Of a stretch of DNA of 64,000 nt, positions 16,771 through 27,102 are shown one piece after another (within the stretch, counting starts at the first letter, position 1; every line of letters starts with the position of its first letter). This DNA is from Actinocorallia herbida (GTDB lineage: Bacteria > Actinomycetota > Actinomycetes > Streptosporangiales > Streptosporangiaceae). Where the stretch lies: NCBI RefSeq assembly GCF_003751225.1, contig NZ_RJKE01000001.1, positions 3,782,001 to 3,846,000 of the forward strand. The letters are read 5' to 3'. The position numbers were made by a program, and so were the translations under genes. Below the pieces are notes generated by a model, which was not told the origin of the DNA, did no database searches, and was given only the letters and a program-made list of their open reading frames with translations.

Positions 16771-17358
16771 TTGGTCACGCCGATGGGCGAGGTCGATGAA
16801 AGGGTCCTGGCCATGGCGGCCAGGTTGTTCGGGCGGTTGGGATACGACGCGACGACACTGGAGATGGTCCGGGGCGCGGCGGGCGCCGGCGCGGAGGATT
16901 CGGTGCTGTTGAAGTCGGGGAAGGACGAGCTTTACCTTGCGGTGCTGCGAGGCCTGTACGAGATGGAGTCGGAAAGCCTGGAGGCGGCCTATCGGGAGGG
17001 CGACGGCGGCATCGCGGGGCTGCACGGTCTCGTCGACGCCTTCTTCGACTTCGTGATCGACCATCCGGAGTTCGCCGCCATGTGGTGGCAGCGCGGGCTC
17101 AAGGACGCCTCCGACCTCCCTCCCCTCGAACAGGACTACCCGCCGCCCTTGCTCACCTACCTGGCCGAACGCCCCTGGCCGGGGCTCCCCGGCACCCTGG
17201 ACCGCCACTTCCTCAGCTGGATCATCGTCTGGACCGTCAGCGGCTTCATCCACAGCGGCTACCCGGACGAGACGGGCCGCCGCCGCCACGCCGACCACCG
17301 CCCCACCGTCGCCCTGGTCCGGGCGCGGCTGCACGATCTGGTCACCCGCGCCGTCTGA
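16771..17358 (+). CDS. TetR-family regulator with degenerate HTH
   Basis: About 195 residues (TTG 16771, or ATG 16783; neither has an ideal ribosome binding site). The first helices fit TetR (VLAMAARLFGRLGYDATTLEMV) and KDELYLAVLRGLYEM follows, as after a normal HTH. The recognition part, however, reads AAGAGAEDSVLLKSG instead of the usual AGVSxGTLYxHFxSK, so DNA contacts may differ or be lost. The C-terminal domain (VIDHPEFAAMWWQRGLKD) is typical. It is divergent from the SGNH hydrolase, which it may regulate. Confidence 0.65.
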   Translation: MVTPMGEVDERVLAMAARLFGRLGYDATTLEMVRGAAGAGAEDSVLLKSGKDELYLAVLRGLYEMESESLEAAYREGDGGIAGLHGLVDAFFDFVIDHPEFAAMWWQRGLKDASDLPPLEQDYPPPLLTYLAERPWPGLPGTLDRHFLSWIIVWTVSGFIHSGYPDETGRRRHADHRPTVALVRARLHDLVTRAV

Positions 17359-17388
17359 CCCTCCGCGCGGCGGCCTCCCGCGCGTCCC

Positions 17389-18006
17389 TCACTTCGGGGG
17401 CTCGGTGCCGGCCTGTTCGCTCACCATGTAGGCGGCGTACCAGTCCGGCCAGTTCGCGTCCTCCTCACCCGTGCGGGCCTCGTGCTCGCCGTGCGCGGCG
17501 GCGGCGCGGCGCAGCGCGCTCGCCAGGTCGTCCGTGGAGGAGAACGCGGTGACGGAGGGGTCGAGCCGGCCGGGGCGCCGGGCGGTGACCTCCTGGAGGA
17601 TCCAGCCGTTGCCATCGGGGTCCTCGAAGGACAGGAACGAGCCGTAGCTGCCGCGGTCCGGGGCGGGTCCGGGGACGCGGGCGTCGGTGCCCGCGTGGTG
17701 GAAGACCCCTCCGGCGTCGTGGAAGACCTCGCTCGGGTCGGCGCCCTTCGCGCGCAGCTCGGTGCGGGCCGCCGCGATGTCGTCGACGATCAGTTGCAGG
17801 CCCCGGGCCGAGCCCGGCGCCTGGTCGGTGACCGACGTGCCGAAGATGACCGACGCCGGAGACCCGGGCGGGGTCACCTGCACGACCCGGAAGTCCGGCC
17901 CCGCCTCGAAATCGGCGTCCAGGCGCCACCCCAGTCCCGTGTAGAAGTCCTTGGCCCGTCCCACGTCCGAGACCGGTACGACGACGACTTCGAGCTTCAT
18001 GTCCAT
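17389..18006 (-). CDS. VOC (glyoxalase/bleomycin-resistance) family protein
   Basis: A 205-residue protein. Residues 1-140 form a VOC domain: MDMKLEVVVVPVSDVGRAKD begins the first beta-alpha unit, and SFLSFEDPDGNGWILQEV the last, with a metal-ligand glutamate. Residues 145-205 add a helical tail (TDDLASALRRAAAAHGEHE, NWPDWYAAYMV) seen in a subset of actinomycete VOC proteins. The start at 18006 has GGAGG at the right distance. Convergent with the TetR-like gene. The role may be metal-dependent dioxygenase, lyase or drug binding; it cannot be told further. Confidence 0.8.
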   Translation of the reverse strand: MDMKLEVVVVPVSDVGRAKDFYTGLGWRLDADFEAGPDFRVVQVTPPGSPASVIFGTSVTDQAPGSARGLQLIVDDIAAARTELRAKGADPSEVFHDAGGVFHHAGTDARVPGPAPDRGSYGSFLSFEDPDGNGWILQEVTARRPGRLDPSVTAFSSTDDLASALRRAAAAHGEHEARTGEEDANWPDWYAAYMVSEQAGTEPPK

Positions 18007-18165
18007 GACCCGTGCCTCCACGTTCGCCCCCGACGCCGACCCGCCCCCACCCCCGAGGAGGAAGGGACCGAAAAGTCGGCATTACCCCCGACCTGTACCC
18101 CTCGGACGTCCCATATCCACCCCGGACCTCAGAAAGTCAATCGCCCCGGTCGGGGAATCACCGGG

Positions 18166-18576
18166 TCAGGTTCGGTGCGGTTCGGGGGCGCCGCTCGGGA
18201 TCGCGTTGAGGAGGTCCTCCCACTCCGGGTACATCGCCAGCTTCTTCCGGTGCAGGGCGACGATCTCGTCGTCGAGGTCCGGGTCGGCGTCGTCGGCGAA
18301 CCGGGTGTGGGTGAGGCGGGCCAGGTACGGCAGGATCTCGGGGTCGCCCGCCAGGTGGACCGGGTCGTGCATGTAGCGCTCCAGCGCGGCGAGATCCGGG
18401 ATCGCGACGCAGTATCCGTGGGTGAGGCCGTCGGCCGGGAGGCCCAGTTCCGGCCCGACGAACGCGAAGGACGTCGACTCCACGGCCGAGGTCCGCCGCA
18501 TCGCGGCGAGGACCGCCTCCCTCCGCGCCGGGGTGGTGTCCGCCTTGAAGCTGAAACGCTGCGTGATCACGATCAT
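18166..18576 (-). CDS. Dabb-type stress-responsive A/B barrel protein
   Basis: A 136-residue ferredoxin-like-fold protein of the Dabb group (stress-responsive alpha/beta barrel). It begins MIVITQRFSFKADTTPARRE and has the conserved LERYMHDPVHLAGDPEILPYL helix and strand. Such small dimeric proteins include monooxygenases, cyclases and proteins of unknown function. The ATG at 18576 has GGAG six bases upstream. It is divergent from the AraC regulator at 18686, which is the natural candidate to control it. Confidence 0.75.
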   Translation of the reverse strand: MIVITQRFSFKADTTPARREAVLAAMRRTSAVESTSFAFVGPELGLPADGLTHGYCVAIPDLAALERYMHDPVHLAGDPEILPYLARLTHTRFADDADPDLDDEIVALHRKKLAMYPEWEDLLNAIPSGAPEPHRT

Positions 18577-18685
18577 TCGGCTCTCCTTCATCGGGTGTGC
18601 CTGTGACCGTAGGGCCCAGAGACGGGACGACCAATGCCACGGAATCTTGATTTCATAAGCGATCGTCTTCCGCTAGCCTCGCCGC

Positions 18686-19633
18686 GTGGACGTGCTGAGC
18701 GATGTCATCACCGTCATGCGCACCGGCGCGCCCTCCTCGGCCCGGGTGGAGAGGCACGCGCCGTGGGGCGAGCGGTTCCGCCACGGGCCGGGCACCGCCG
18801 GATTCGAGATCGTGCTGGCCGGATCGTGCTGGCTGATCCCGCGGGAGGGCGACCCGATTGCGCTGGGCCCCGGCGACGCGCTGCTGCTGCCCCACGGCGG
18901 CGAGTACGGCATGGCGGACGCCCCCACGGCGTTCGCCGATCTCCCGCTCGTCGGCGAAGGGGAGAGCGTCCCGGAACGTCCGGCCGCGACGCGGTCGCCG
19001 AGCGCCGTCCTGCTGTGCGGTTCCTACGAGCTCGCCGCCGACCGCGGCCACCCCCTGCTGGACGACCTGCCCGGCATCGTGCGGCTCCCGGCCCGTCCGG
19101 GGCACCGATCCTGCCTGCACGCCGCGGTCGACCTGCTCGGCGCGGAACTGCGCGACCCCGGCCCGGGCTCCGACGCGGTCGTGCCGTCACTGCTGGACAC
19201 GCTGCTCGTCTACATCCTGCGCACCTGGCTGGCAGAGCAGCCCGTCTGCCGGGAGACCAGCGGCTGGGCCGCCGCGCTGGCCGACCCCGCGGTCGGCGCC
19301 GCCCTCAACGCCGTCCACGCCGACCCGGCACACCCGTGGACCGTCGCGGAGATGGCGACCCGGGCAGGCCTTTCACGCGCCGCCTTCGCCCGCCGCTTCA
19401 CCGCCCTGGCCGGCCGCCCGCCCTTGGCCTACCTGACCTGGTGGCGCCTGACCACGGCCGCCCGGCTGCTCCGCGAGTCCGACGCCCCCCTCGCCGCCAT
19501 CGCCGCACACGTCGGCTACACCTCCGAATACGCCTTCGCCAACGCCTTCAAACGCACCTTCACCACCGCCCCCGGCCGCTACCGCCGCGCCACGATCGAC
19601 GGGACGAGAAGGGACTCCAGCGCGGTCAGGTGA
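18686..19633 (+). CDS. AraC-family regulator with cupin sensor
   Basis: A 315-residue activator. The N-terminal half is a cupin-type sensor (EIVLAGSCWLIPREGDPIAL, GPGDALLLPHGGEYGM). The C-terminal third is the double AraC HTH: WTVAEMATRAGLSRAAFARRFTA, then PLAAIAAHVGYTSEYAFANAFKRTF. The GTG start at 18686 lies 5-6 bases after TAGCCT (18675-18680), a -10-like box, so the message may be leaderless. This cupin_6-AraC architecture usually responds to a small aromatic or stress compound and controls a divergent reductase or hydrolase, here the Dabb gene. Confidence 0.85.
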   Translation: MDVLSDVITVMRTGAPSSARVERHAPWGERFRHGPGTAGFEIVLAGSCWLIPREGDPIALGPGDALLLPHGGEYGMADAPTAFADLPLVGEGESVPERPAATRSPSAVLLCGSYELAADRGHPLLDDLPGIVRLPARPGHRSCLHAAVDLLGAELRDPGPGSDAVVPSLLDTLLVYILRTWLAEQPVCRETSGWAAALADPAVGAALNAVHADPAHPWTVAEMATRAGLSRAAFARRFTALAGRPPLAYLTWWRLTTAARLLRESDAPLAAIAAHVGYTSEYAFANAFKRTFTTAPGRYRRATIDGTRRDSSAVR

Positions 19634-20002
19634 CCGGAGCGGGAGGCGGTGCGCGCGGTGGGGAAGGAGGAAGGCGGCGGGGCCGGCGACGGCCGCGCGG
19701 TCGTAGGACCGCCAGCGCGGCCGGGTCGAGTCGAGTGACTGCGACCGGCTTGCTCACGGCGGCCGACCCGACTGAACGGCGGCGCGGGCGGCCACCGGGA
19801 AGCATGCCGGATCCGTCCGAGCGGGTCGAGGCGCGCGGGGTGGTCCTGACCCGCGGCCGTCAGGGCGGTCATGCCCGCTGACCAGGTGTTTCGGACCGGT
19901 GAGGGCGGACGGCGCGGACAGCGCGGCCGGACGGATTTCTGGTTCCGGGGTGACGGGGCGGCTTATCGTCGGGCGGTACCCCGGACGTGTGGAGGAATCT
20001 CT
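19634..20002. other. Gene-free stretch before the metallopeptidase-like gene
   Basis: About 370 bp of very GC-rich sequence. Apart from the ribosome binding site GGAGGA at 19991-19996 for the gene at 20003, I see no RNA gene, strong hairpin, repeat or convincing reading frame with its own start signal. Confidence 0.5.
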
Positions 20003-21904
20003 GTGAGAGCCGCATCCTCGCCGCTTGTCGAAGCGCTCAACTCCCTGGAGGCGCTGCGGGCGCCGCTCGTCGCGGGGACTCCGCCGCCCGTCGAGCGGAC
20101 GGCGGCGGTGCTGCGGATGGCACAGATCCTGAAACCTGCGGTGGAGGCGCACCGGGAGGCGCCCGATCCGGACAAGTACGCGGAGTTCCTTGCCGCGTTC
20201 GTCGAGAGCTGTCCGGTCACGTCGGCCGCGCTCGCCGGTGTGGATCTGGCACAGGCGGACGCGGACGGGGTGGGGAGAGACTGGCTGTCGGTGCTGGCCG
20301 CCTACTTGAAGGCCGTCGTCGCCGATTGGCCCGCGATCGAGGGGAAGGCGCCCGCGGGCACGCGGCGGCGGATCCTCGCCGGGATCCGCCGGGCCTGCGT
20401 CGTCCCGGTGTCCGGGCCGGGCGGCAAGGCGCGGCACCGCGTCCTCACCTCCGCCGACGTGCGGCAGAACGAGCCGGTCACGGTGCTGCGGCGGCGCGCG
20501 GTGCACCGGCTGCTCGGCGGGCGGTCAGGCACTCCGTTCGAGCTGTACACCTACACGCAGAAGCCCTACGCTCTGCCGTCGCCGCTGCCGAGCGAGCGAT
20601 CCGCCCTGGACGCCCTGGACCGGCTCGGCTTCGGCTGCGACCCGTCCTTCCTGCCCGCCTCCGAACGGGTCAGCGTGCTCGTCGCGATGACCGTGTTCGC
20701 CGGCTCGATCAACTCCGCGGACGACCGCGCGGAGCTCGTGCGGCGGCACCTCGTCCGGCCGGTCGAGGTGATCGTGCCGGGCGGCCGGGTCCGCTACGAG
20801 ATCACCGTGGAGCCCGGCGACCGTCCGCTGATGCGGGCGGACCGGCTGGGCGAGACCGGGATCCGGCCACCGGCCTGGGTGACGCCCGGCTCGGGTGTCG
20901 CGGCGGCGAAGCAGGGACTCGTCACGGCGCTCGGCCTTTCCGGGATGCCCGAGAAGGGCGGCCTGCCGTGGACCGAGGACCACGTCGGGTTCGTCGCGTC
21001 CGCGCTGGTCCGGCTGCCGGTGGCGGACCGGGCGGCGCTGCGCGGCGTCGCGCTCGTCCGGCACGCCGAGCGGCCCTCCACCGCGCCCGGTTCGGTGCAC
21101 GCGGCGTGCCTGCACGTCACCGAGCACGACATCGACACAGGGTTCCCCGCCCTCCCGCCGCCCCCGCACATCCACTGCTCGAACGCCGTCTTCACCGACG
21201 TCGACCTGACCTGCGCCGGGGCTCCTGGAGATCCCGCGCACGTCGGGGAGTTCACGGTCGCGCACGAGGCGGGGCACGCGGTCTCCCTCTGCTTCGACGC
21301 CGAGAATCGGGCCTCGATCGCCCGCCTGACCGTGGGTCTGCGCGGGTACCAGGACGCCCTGGCCCCGGTGCTGCCGTACGTCCGGCAGACCACGGCGAGG
21401 GCCGAGGCCTACAACGCCTTGGACGCGCTCCTCGGCCCGTTCGCCCAGGCGTACGGCCCCGCCATGACCGCCGACCGCGCCCTCGAGGAGGGAGACAGAA
21501 CCGGGTACGCCGCCGCGGTGCAGGCCTACGGCGGCTTCTACCAGAACGAGGCGAAGTGCGCCGCGGTGCTCAAGGCGGCCCAGGACGCGGACGCCCTCCT
21601 CGACGCGCCCCAGCGGATCTTCGAGAAGTACACCAAGGTCTTCGTCCGGCGGCACCGGCTCCTGCACGACCTGCTGTCGTCCGGAACCGCCGCGGCACTC
21701 GTCCGTTTCGCGACCTACGCGGACCGGATCGGCCTGCCTCGCCTGACCCATTACGCTGGAACCAACGTCCAGGAGTGGTTCGCCGAGGTCTACGCGCTCT
21801 TCTGCACCGACCGCGAACGCCTCTGGGAACTCGACTGGCGCCTCTGCCGCTGGCTGGAGGACGGCCGCCCGAAGATCGCCGACTACGACCCGGCCGCTCC
21901 CTGA
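20003..21904 (+). CDS. Large HEXXH protein, putative zinc metallopeptidase
   Basis: A 633-residue protein of unknown family. The motif VAHEAGHAV at about residues 419-427 (HEAGH 421-425) is a classical zinc-peptidase site, and QEWFAEVYALF (Glu591, Glu595) could supply the third ligand, as in gluzincin or lethal-factor-like peptidases. There is no signal peptide or transmembrane segment, so it may act in the cytosol or leave by a special route. The N-terminal 250 residues are helical and unfamiliar. GTG 20003 is chosen because GGAGGA lies seven bases upstream. It stands alone, with a strong hairpin after the stop. Confidence 0.7.
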   Translation: MRAASSPLVEALNSLEALRAPLVAGTPPPVERTAAVLRMAQILKPAVEAHREAPDPDKYAEFLAAFVESCPVTSAALAGVDLAQADADGVGRDWLSVLAAYLKAVVADWPAIEGKAPAGTRRRILAGIRRACVVPVSGPGGKARHRVLTSADVRQNEPVTVLRRRAVHRLLGGRSGTPFELYTYTQKPYALPSPLPSERSALDALDRLGFGCDPSFLPASERVSVLVAMTVFAGSINSADDRAELVRRHLVRPVEVIVPGGRVRYEITVEPGDRPLMRADRLGETGIRPPAWVTPGSGVAAAKQGLVTALGLSGMPEKGGLPWTEDHVGFVASALVRLPVADRAALRGVALVRHAERPSTAPGSVHAACLHVTEHDIDTGFPALPPPPHIHCSNAVFTDVDLTCAGAPGDPAHVGEFTVAHEAGHAVSLCFDAENRASIARLTVGLRGYQDALAPVLPYVRQTTARAEAYNALDALLGPFAQAYGPAMTADRALEEGDRTGYAAAVQAYGGFYQNEAKCAAVLKAAQDADALLDAPQRIFEKYTKVFVRRHRLLHDLLSSGTAAALVRFATYADRIGLPRLTHYAGTNVQEWFAEVYALFCTDRERLWELDWRLCRWLEDGRPKIADYDPAAP

Positions 21905-21930
21905 GCCCCTCCCGCTCCCGCGAGAGCGGT

Positions 21931-21959
21931 TCCCGGAAGCAGGCCACGGGCTTCCGGGA
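21931..21959 (+). terminator. Hairpin terminator
   Basis: Ten-base perfect stem, 21931-21940 with 21950-21959, 9-nt loop, preceded by a smaller hairpin at 21912-21929. It lies between the convergent peptidase-like and sigma genes. Confidence 0.65.
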
Positions 21960-21997
21960 CACGCCACGTCGGCACGGTGATCCGCGCCCCTCGACGT

Positions 21998-23242
<1,245 letters not shown>

Positions 23243-23245
23243 GCG

Positions 23246-23653
23246 TCAGTCCGTGACGGCCGGGGGAGCGGTCAGGAACGGGCGCACCTCGAGCCATTCG
23301 TGGATCGGCTTCCCGCCCGCGCCCGGCGCCGCGGACAGCTCACCGGCGAGCTCCAGCGCCCTCGCGTAGTCGTCGACGTCGATCACCATCCAGCCCGCGA
23401 TCAGGTCCTTGGTCTCGGCGAACGGGCCGTCGGTGACCGGCGGCCGCCCCTCCCCGTCGTAGCGGACGAACGTGCCCTCCGGGGAGAGCGCCTGGGCGTC
23501 GACGAACTCGCCGGTGCCCTCGAGCCGGGCCGCGAAGTCGTGCATGAACCGGATGTGGTCGGCGACCTCCTCGGGCGTCCACCGGTCCATCGGCACGCAG
23601 TTGGTCGGCTCCGGCGCCCCGCGGTAGTGCTTCAGCAGCAGGTACTTGGCCAT
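23246..23653 (-). CDS. YCII-related (DGPF) protein, partner of ECF42 sigma
   Basis: A 135-residue YCII/DGPF-domain protein (starts MAKYLLLKHYRGAPEP; contains the signature VTDGPFAETKDLIAGWMVIDV). In many actinobacteria these small proteins are encoded next to, and controlled by, ECF42 sigma factors. Here the sigma gene starts 3 bp after its stop. The ATG at 23653 is preceded by GAAGGAG. The biochemical role is not established; a link to stress or oxidised metabolites has been suggested for the pair. Confidence 0.88.
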   Translation of the reverse strand: MAKYLLLKHYRGAPEPTNCVPMDRWTPEEVADHIRFMHDFAARLEGTGEFVDAQALSPEGTFVRYDGEGRPPVTDGPFAETKDLIAGWMVIDVDDYARALELAGELSAAPGAGGKPIHEWLEVRPFLTAPPAVTD

Positions 23654-23838
23654 CGTGTTCTCCTTCGTGAGGCGCGGCCCCTTCCGGCCGCCTTCCACAC
23701 CGGGGACGGAGCCGCGCGCGGGTTCTCGACATCCCATCGCGCTTTTTTCCGGAGGACTTCGCCGACACTCCGGATCTCCTCCGTCGCCGGGGCGATCGCG
23801 CCTCCGGCCACCGGACGGGCTCGGCTCCGCGATCGCGA

Positions 23839-23883
23839 CACTATGCCCTATCGGGCATAGCGGGAGCGCTATAAGCATTATTC
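23839..23883 (+). promoter_or_regulatory. LysR-regulon box upstream of permease operon
   Basis: A 45-bp block that aligns without gaps to 28195-28239. Shared bases include ACTATG at the left, GCATA in the middle and GCATTATTC at the right. It holds the inverted repeats CTATGCCC/GGGCATAG and ATAGCG/CGCTAT. It lies 75 bp before the permease ATG. Confidence 0.65.
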
Positions 23884-23958
23884 GGGGCAATTCTACGGTG
23901 GCACGATTCACAAAACGCGGGCGGCGGTCGCGCCGCGACAAGTTTCCGGAGGCCCCCC

Positions 23959-25428
23959 ATGACCGACACTCGCTCCGACCGGCCGACACCCCAGGCAGGT
24001 GACGGCCTGCGGGCCGTGATCGAGGACCACGCACTCCAGCCTGTGCCCGACGACCAGCGGGTGAGCGGCTGGAGCCTCGTCTTCAACACCACGGGGGTCG
24101 GCACCACCCTCGTCATCCTGGCCATCGGCGGCGGCGTCACCTATGTCGCGGGCACCCGATGGGGACTCGCGATGGGCCTGGTGGCCGCCGTCTTCGGCTC
24201 GCTGCTCGGCTGGGCGATCGGCCGGGTCTGCCAGGTCGCGGGCACGTCCTCGACCGTGACCAGCCGGTTCTACGGGCTCGGCGCGCGCGGCTCGTTCCTC
24301 GCTTCGCTGATCTTCGCGTTCATGGTCCTCGGCTTCCTGGCCCTGGAGAACGCGCTCCTCTACTACGGCACGCTGTTCATGTTCGGGTGGGCCCCCACGA
24401 CGACGAACGCCGTCGTCATCTACGGGCTGCTTACCTTGGCCTGGGTCCTGCTGACGACCTTCGGCCTCAAACTCGTCCAGCGGACCTCCGCGGTGCTCAC
24501 CGTCGTGTCCATCGTGCTGGTGATCGTCGTGACCGGGATGGCGCTGGCGAAGTCGGACCTCTCGATCTCCGACATCTGGCTCTACACGCCGGAGAACCTC
24601 GGCTCGGGTGACGTCCTCACCGGGCTGAGCGCCATCGCGGGCATCGCCGGGGCGCTCTCCCTCACCGGGGCGGACTTCGGCCGCTACGCGCGCGGCTCCC
24701 GGGACGTCGGCATCATGGCGATCGGCGGCTCGATCGTCGTCAACTTCTTCGTCGTGGCGATCGGCACGATCATCTTCCAGGCCGGGAACTCCGTCGTGGC
24801 GACCTTCCTCGAGGACCCCGCGAACGCCGGCGCCGCGGGCACCATCCCCGGCGCGAGCACCGCCGAGAAGATCGCCTTCATGACCACGAGCGACGCGGGC
24901 GCCTACTTCATCGTGCTCGGCGGGGCCATCGGCTTCATCGTCATGTACGCCGCGCAGGCCAAGGCCCAGGTCATCAACACCTACTCCGGCTCGCTCGCGC
25001 TCTCGAACTTCTTCGACGCGACCACCGGCCGGGCCATCGGGCGCTTCTGGTGGGTGGTGATCGGCAACGTCATCGGCCTGCTCGCCGTCTGGGGCGACAT
25101 CCTCGGCTTCATCAACGGCTGGCTGGGCGCGCTCGGCATCCTGACCACCTCGCTGTGCACGCTGGTGATCGTCGACTTCTTCGTCGTCCGCAAGCAGGTC
25201 GCCGCGAGCACGGAGCGGGTCGAGAACTTCAACTGGGCGGGCATCGTCACGCTCCTCGCCGCCTCCGGGATCGCCTACGCCCTGGTGGAGGCCGACGTCA
25301 CCGGCCTCGGCTTCGCCGTGGCCCTGGTGCTGACCGCTATCGGCTACCCCCTGCTGCGGCGCGTGCTTCCCGAGGGGTCGTTCGGTGGCTTCGCCTCCAC
25401 CGCGACGGCACTGCACGAGGAGGAATAG
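23959..25428 (+). CDS. NCS1-family permease (nucleobase/heterocycle importer)
   Basis: A 489-residue membrane protein with about twelve hydrophobic helices, of the purine-cytosine/hydantoin/allantoin permease (NCS1) family. The family pattern includes GWSLVFNTTGVGTTLVILAIG near residues 36-56 and LTGADFGRYAR near 238-248. It imports flat nitrogen heterocycles with protons or sodium. The ATG at 23959 follows GGAGG. It is first in an operon with the RutA-like oxygenase and flavin reductase, and shares a regulatory block with the aminomuconate operon, so its substrate is probably the compound degraded there. Confidence 0.88.
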   Translation: MTDTRSDRPTPQAGDGLRAVIEDHALQPVPDDQRVSGWSLVFNTTGVGTTLVILAIGGGVTYVAGTRWGLAMGLVAAVFGSLLGWAIGRVCQVAGTSSTVTSRFYGLGARGSFLASLIFAFMVLGFLALENALLYYGTLFMFGWAPTTTNAVVIYGLLTLAWVLLTTFGLKLVQRTSAVLTVVSIVLVIVVTGMALAKSDLSISDIWLYTPENLGSGDVLTGLSAIAGIAGALSLTGADFGRYARGSRDVGIMAIGGSIVVNFFVVAIGTIIFQAGNSVVATFLEDPANAGAAGTIPGASTAEKIAFMTTSDAGAYFIVLGGAIGFIVMYAAQAKAQVINTYSGSLALSNFFDATTGRAIGRFWWVVIGNVIGLLAVWGDILGFINGWLGALGILTTSLCTLVIVDFFVVRKQVAASTERVENFNWAGIVTLLAASGIAYALVEADVTGLGFAVALVLTAIGYPLLRRVLPEGSFGGFASTATALHEEE

Positions 25429-25479
25429 CACCTTCCCCCTGAGATAACCCATAATCAGACACACATGAAAGGCAGCACG

Positions 25480-26595
25480 ATGACCCGACCGCTCTTCCAG
25501 GACACCGGCTTCAAGCTCGGCCTTTTCGCCGCCAACTGCTCCAGCGGGATGGCGATCACGAAGGCGCCGAGCCGGTGGTCGGGCAGCTGGCAGGACAACC
25601 TGCGCATGGCCAAGGTCGCCGACGAGGTGGGCATCGACTTCCTCCTCCCGATCGCCAGGTTCATCGGCTACAAGGGCGCGACGAACTTCCACGAGTCGGT
25701 CCTGGAGCCGATCCCGTGGGCGGCCGGGCTTCTGTCGGCGACCGAGCGGATCTCGGTGATCTCCACCGTGCACTCGGCCTTCAACCACCCGCTGGTGACG
25801 GCCAAGCAGATGGTGACGCTGGACCACATCAGCGACGGCCGGGCAGGGCTGAACATCGTGGCCGGGTGGAACAAGCCGGAGTACGACGCGATGGGCTCCG
25901 ACCTGCCGACCGGGCACGACGACCGGTACGAGCAGGCCCAGGAGTGGTACGACATCATCAAGAAGACGTGGACCACCGAGGGCTCCTGGGACCACGAGGG
26001 CCGCTTCTACCACCTCAAGGGCGCCGAAGGCATGCCCAAGCCCGTCGACGGCCTGCTGCCGATCATCAACGCCGGATCCTCGCCGCAGGGCCGGGGGTTC
26101 GCCGCCCGCAACGCCGACTTCGGATTCACCATCGTCGACGGCCCCGAGGACGCGGCGCGGATCACCACGGACATGCACGAACTCGCCCGTAAGGATTACG
26201 GCCGCGACCTCGGCGTCATCACGATCAGCCACGTCGTCGTGCGCGAGACCCAGAAGGAGGCCCGTGAGTTCTACGCGTGGTACGGAGACGAGAACGCCGA
26301 CTGGGACGCGGTGGACAACCTGATGTACCTCATGGGCGCGCACTCCCAGTCGTTCACGCCGGAGATGCTCCAGATGTACCGCAAGCGGTTCGCGGGCGGC
26401 CACGGCTCGGTCCCGCTCATCGGCACGCCCGACCAGATCGCCCTGCAGATCAAGGGCCTCGCCGACGCGGGCCTCGCCGGGATCACCATGGCGTTCTTCG
26501 ACTACGCCGACGAACTCCCCTACTTCGCCAAGACGGTCCTGCCGCGGCTGGCGGAGATGGGGATCCGCAGGCCGGTGGCCGAGGCGGCCTCGTGA
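25480..26595 (+). CDS. RutA-like LLM-class flavin-dependent monooxygenase
   Basis: A 371-residue bacterial-luciferase-like TIM-barrel flavoprotein. It resembles RutA, which opens the uracil ring with a flavin-oxygen adduct: note FHESVLEPIPWAAGLLSATERI, HISDGRAGLNIVAGWNKPEYDAMG and a late FFDYADELPYF. The reduced flavin would come from the reductase whose gene overlaps its stop (GTGA). The start at 25480 has GAAAGG upstream; an ATG at 25465 does not. In this context it may hydroxylate anthranilate or cleave a ring amide. The precise substrate is inferred, not shown. Confidence 0.85.
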   Translation: MTRPLFQDTGFKLGLFAANCSSGMAITKAPSRWSGSWQDNLRMAKVADEVGIDFLLPIARFIGYKGATNFHESVLEPIPWAAGLLSATERISVISTVHSAFNHPLVTAKQMVTLDHISDGRAGLNIVAGWNKPEYDAMGSDLPTGHDDRYEQAQEWYDIIKKTWTTEGSWDHEGRFYHLKGAEGMPKPVDGLLPIINAGSSPQGRGFAARNADFGFTIVDGPEDAARITTDMHELARKDYGRDLGVITISHVVVRETQKEAREFYAWYGDENADWDAVDNLMYLMGAHSQSFTPEMLQMYRKRFAGGHGSVPLIGTPDQIALQIKGLADAGLAGITMAFFDYADELPYFAKTVLPRLAEMGIRRPVAEAAS

Positions 26596-27071
26596 GGGTG
26601 GCTCCGCAGCTGTTCCGCGAGGTCGCCGGGCACTTCGCGACGGGCGTGTGCGTGGTGACCGCCGAAGACCCGGACACCGGGCCGCACGGGATGACCCTGA
26701 ACTCCCTGACGACCGTGTCGGCGGATCCGGCGACGTTGCTGATCTGCCTGAACCGGGCGAGCACCACCCACGAGGTGGTCGCCCGTGCCGGTCGCTTCGG
26801 CGTCAACATCCTCGCGGCAGGCCAGCAGGACGTCGCCGCGCTCTTCGCGACCCGCGACGACGACAAGTTCCGCGACCTCGACTGGACCCGCTCGCCCTCC
26901 GGCACCCCCCTGCTCACCGGCGGCGTCGCCCACCTCGAATGCGCGGTCCTGCACCGCCACGACGTGCACTCCCACACCGTCGTGATCGGCGAGGTGATCA
27001 CCGCCGCCGCCGCGGGCGGCCCCCCGCTGGTGTTCCACCGCAGCCGGATGTCCGCCCCGTTCCCCGGTTAG
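26592..27071 (+). CDS. Flavin reductase (NADH:FMN type)
   Basis: A 159-residue split-barrel flavin reductase (FRD/HpaC/RutF type). Motifs: HFATGVCVVTAED, GMTLNSLTTVSADPATLLICLN, FGVNILAAGQQDVAALFA and the C-terminal HTVVIGEV. It supplies reduced flavin to the monooxygenase upstream. GTG at 26592 overlaps the preceding TGA, giving translational coupling; a second GTG at 26598 is possible. Convergent with the LysR gene. Confidence 0.88.
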   Translation: MRVAPQLFREVAGHFATGVCVVTAEDPDTGPHGMTLNSLTTVSADPATLLICLNRASTTHEVVARAGRFGVNILAAGQQDVAALFATRDDDKFRDLDWTRSPSGTPLLTGGVAHLECAVLHRHDVHSHTVVIGEVITAAAAGGPPLVFHRSRMSAPFPG

Positions 27072-27102
27072 TTCGAAGATCGCGGCCACGGCGCGCGGCG
27101 GG

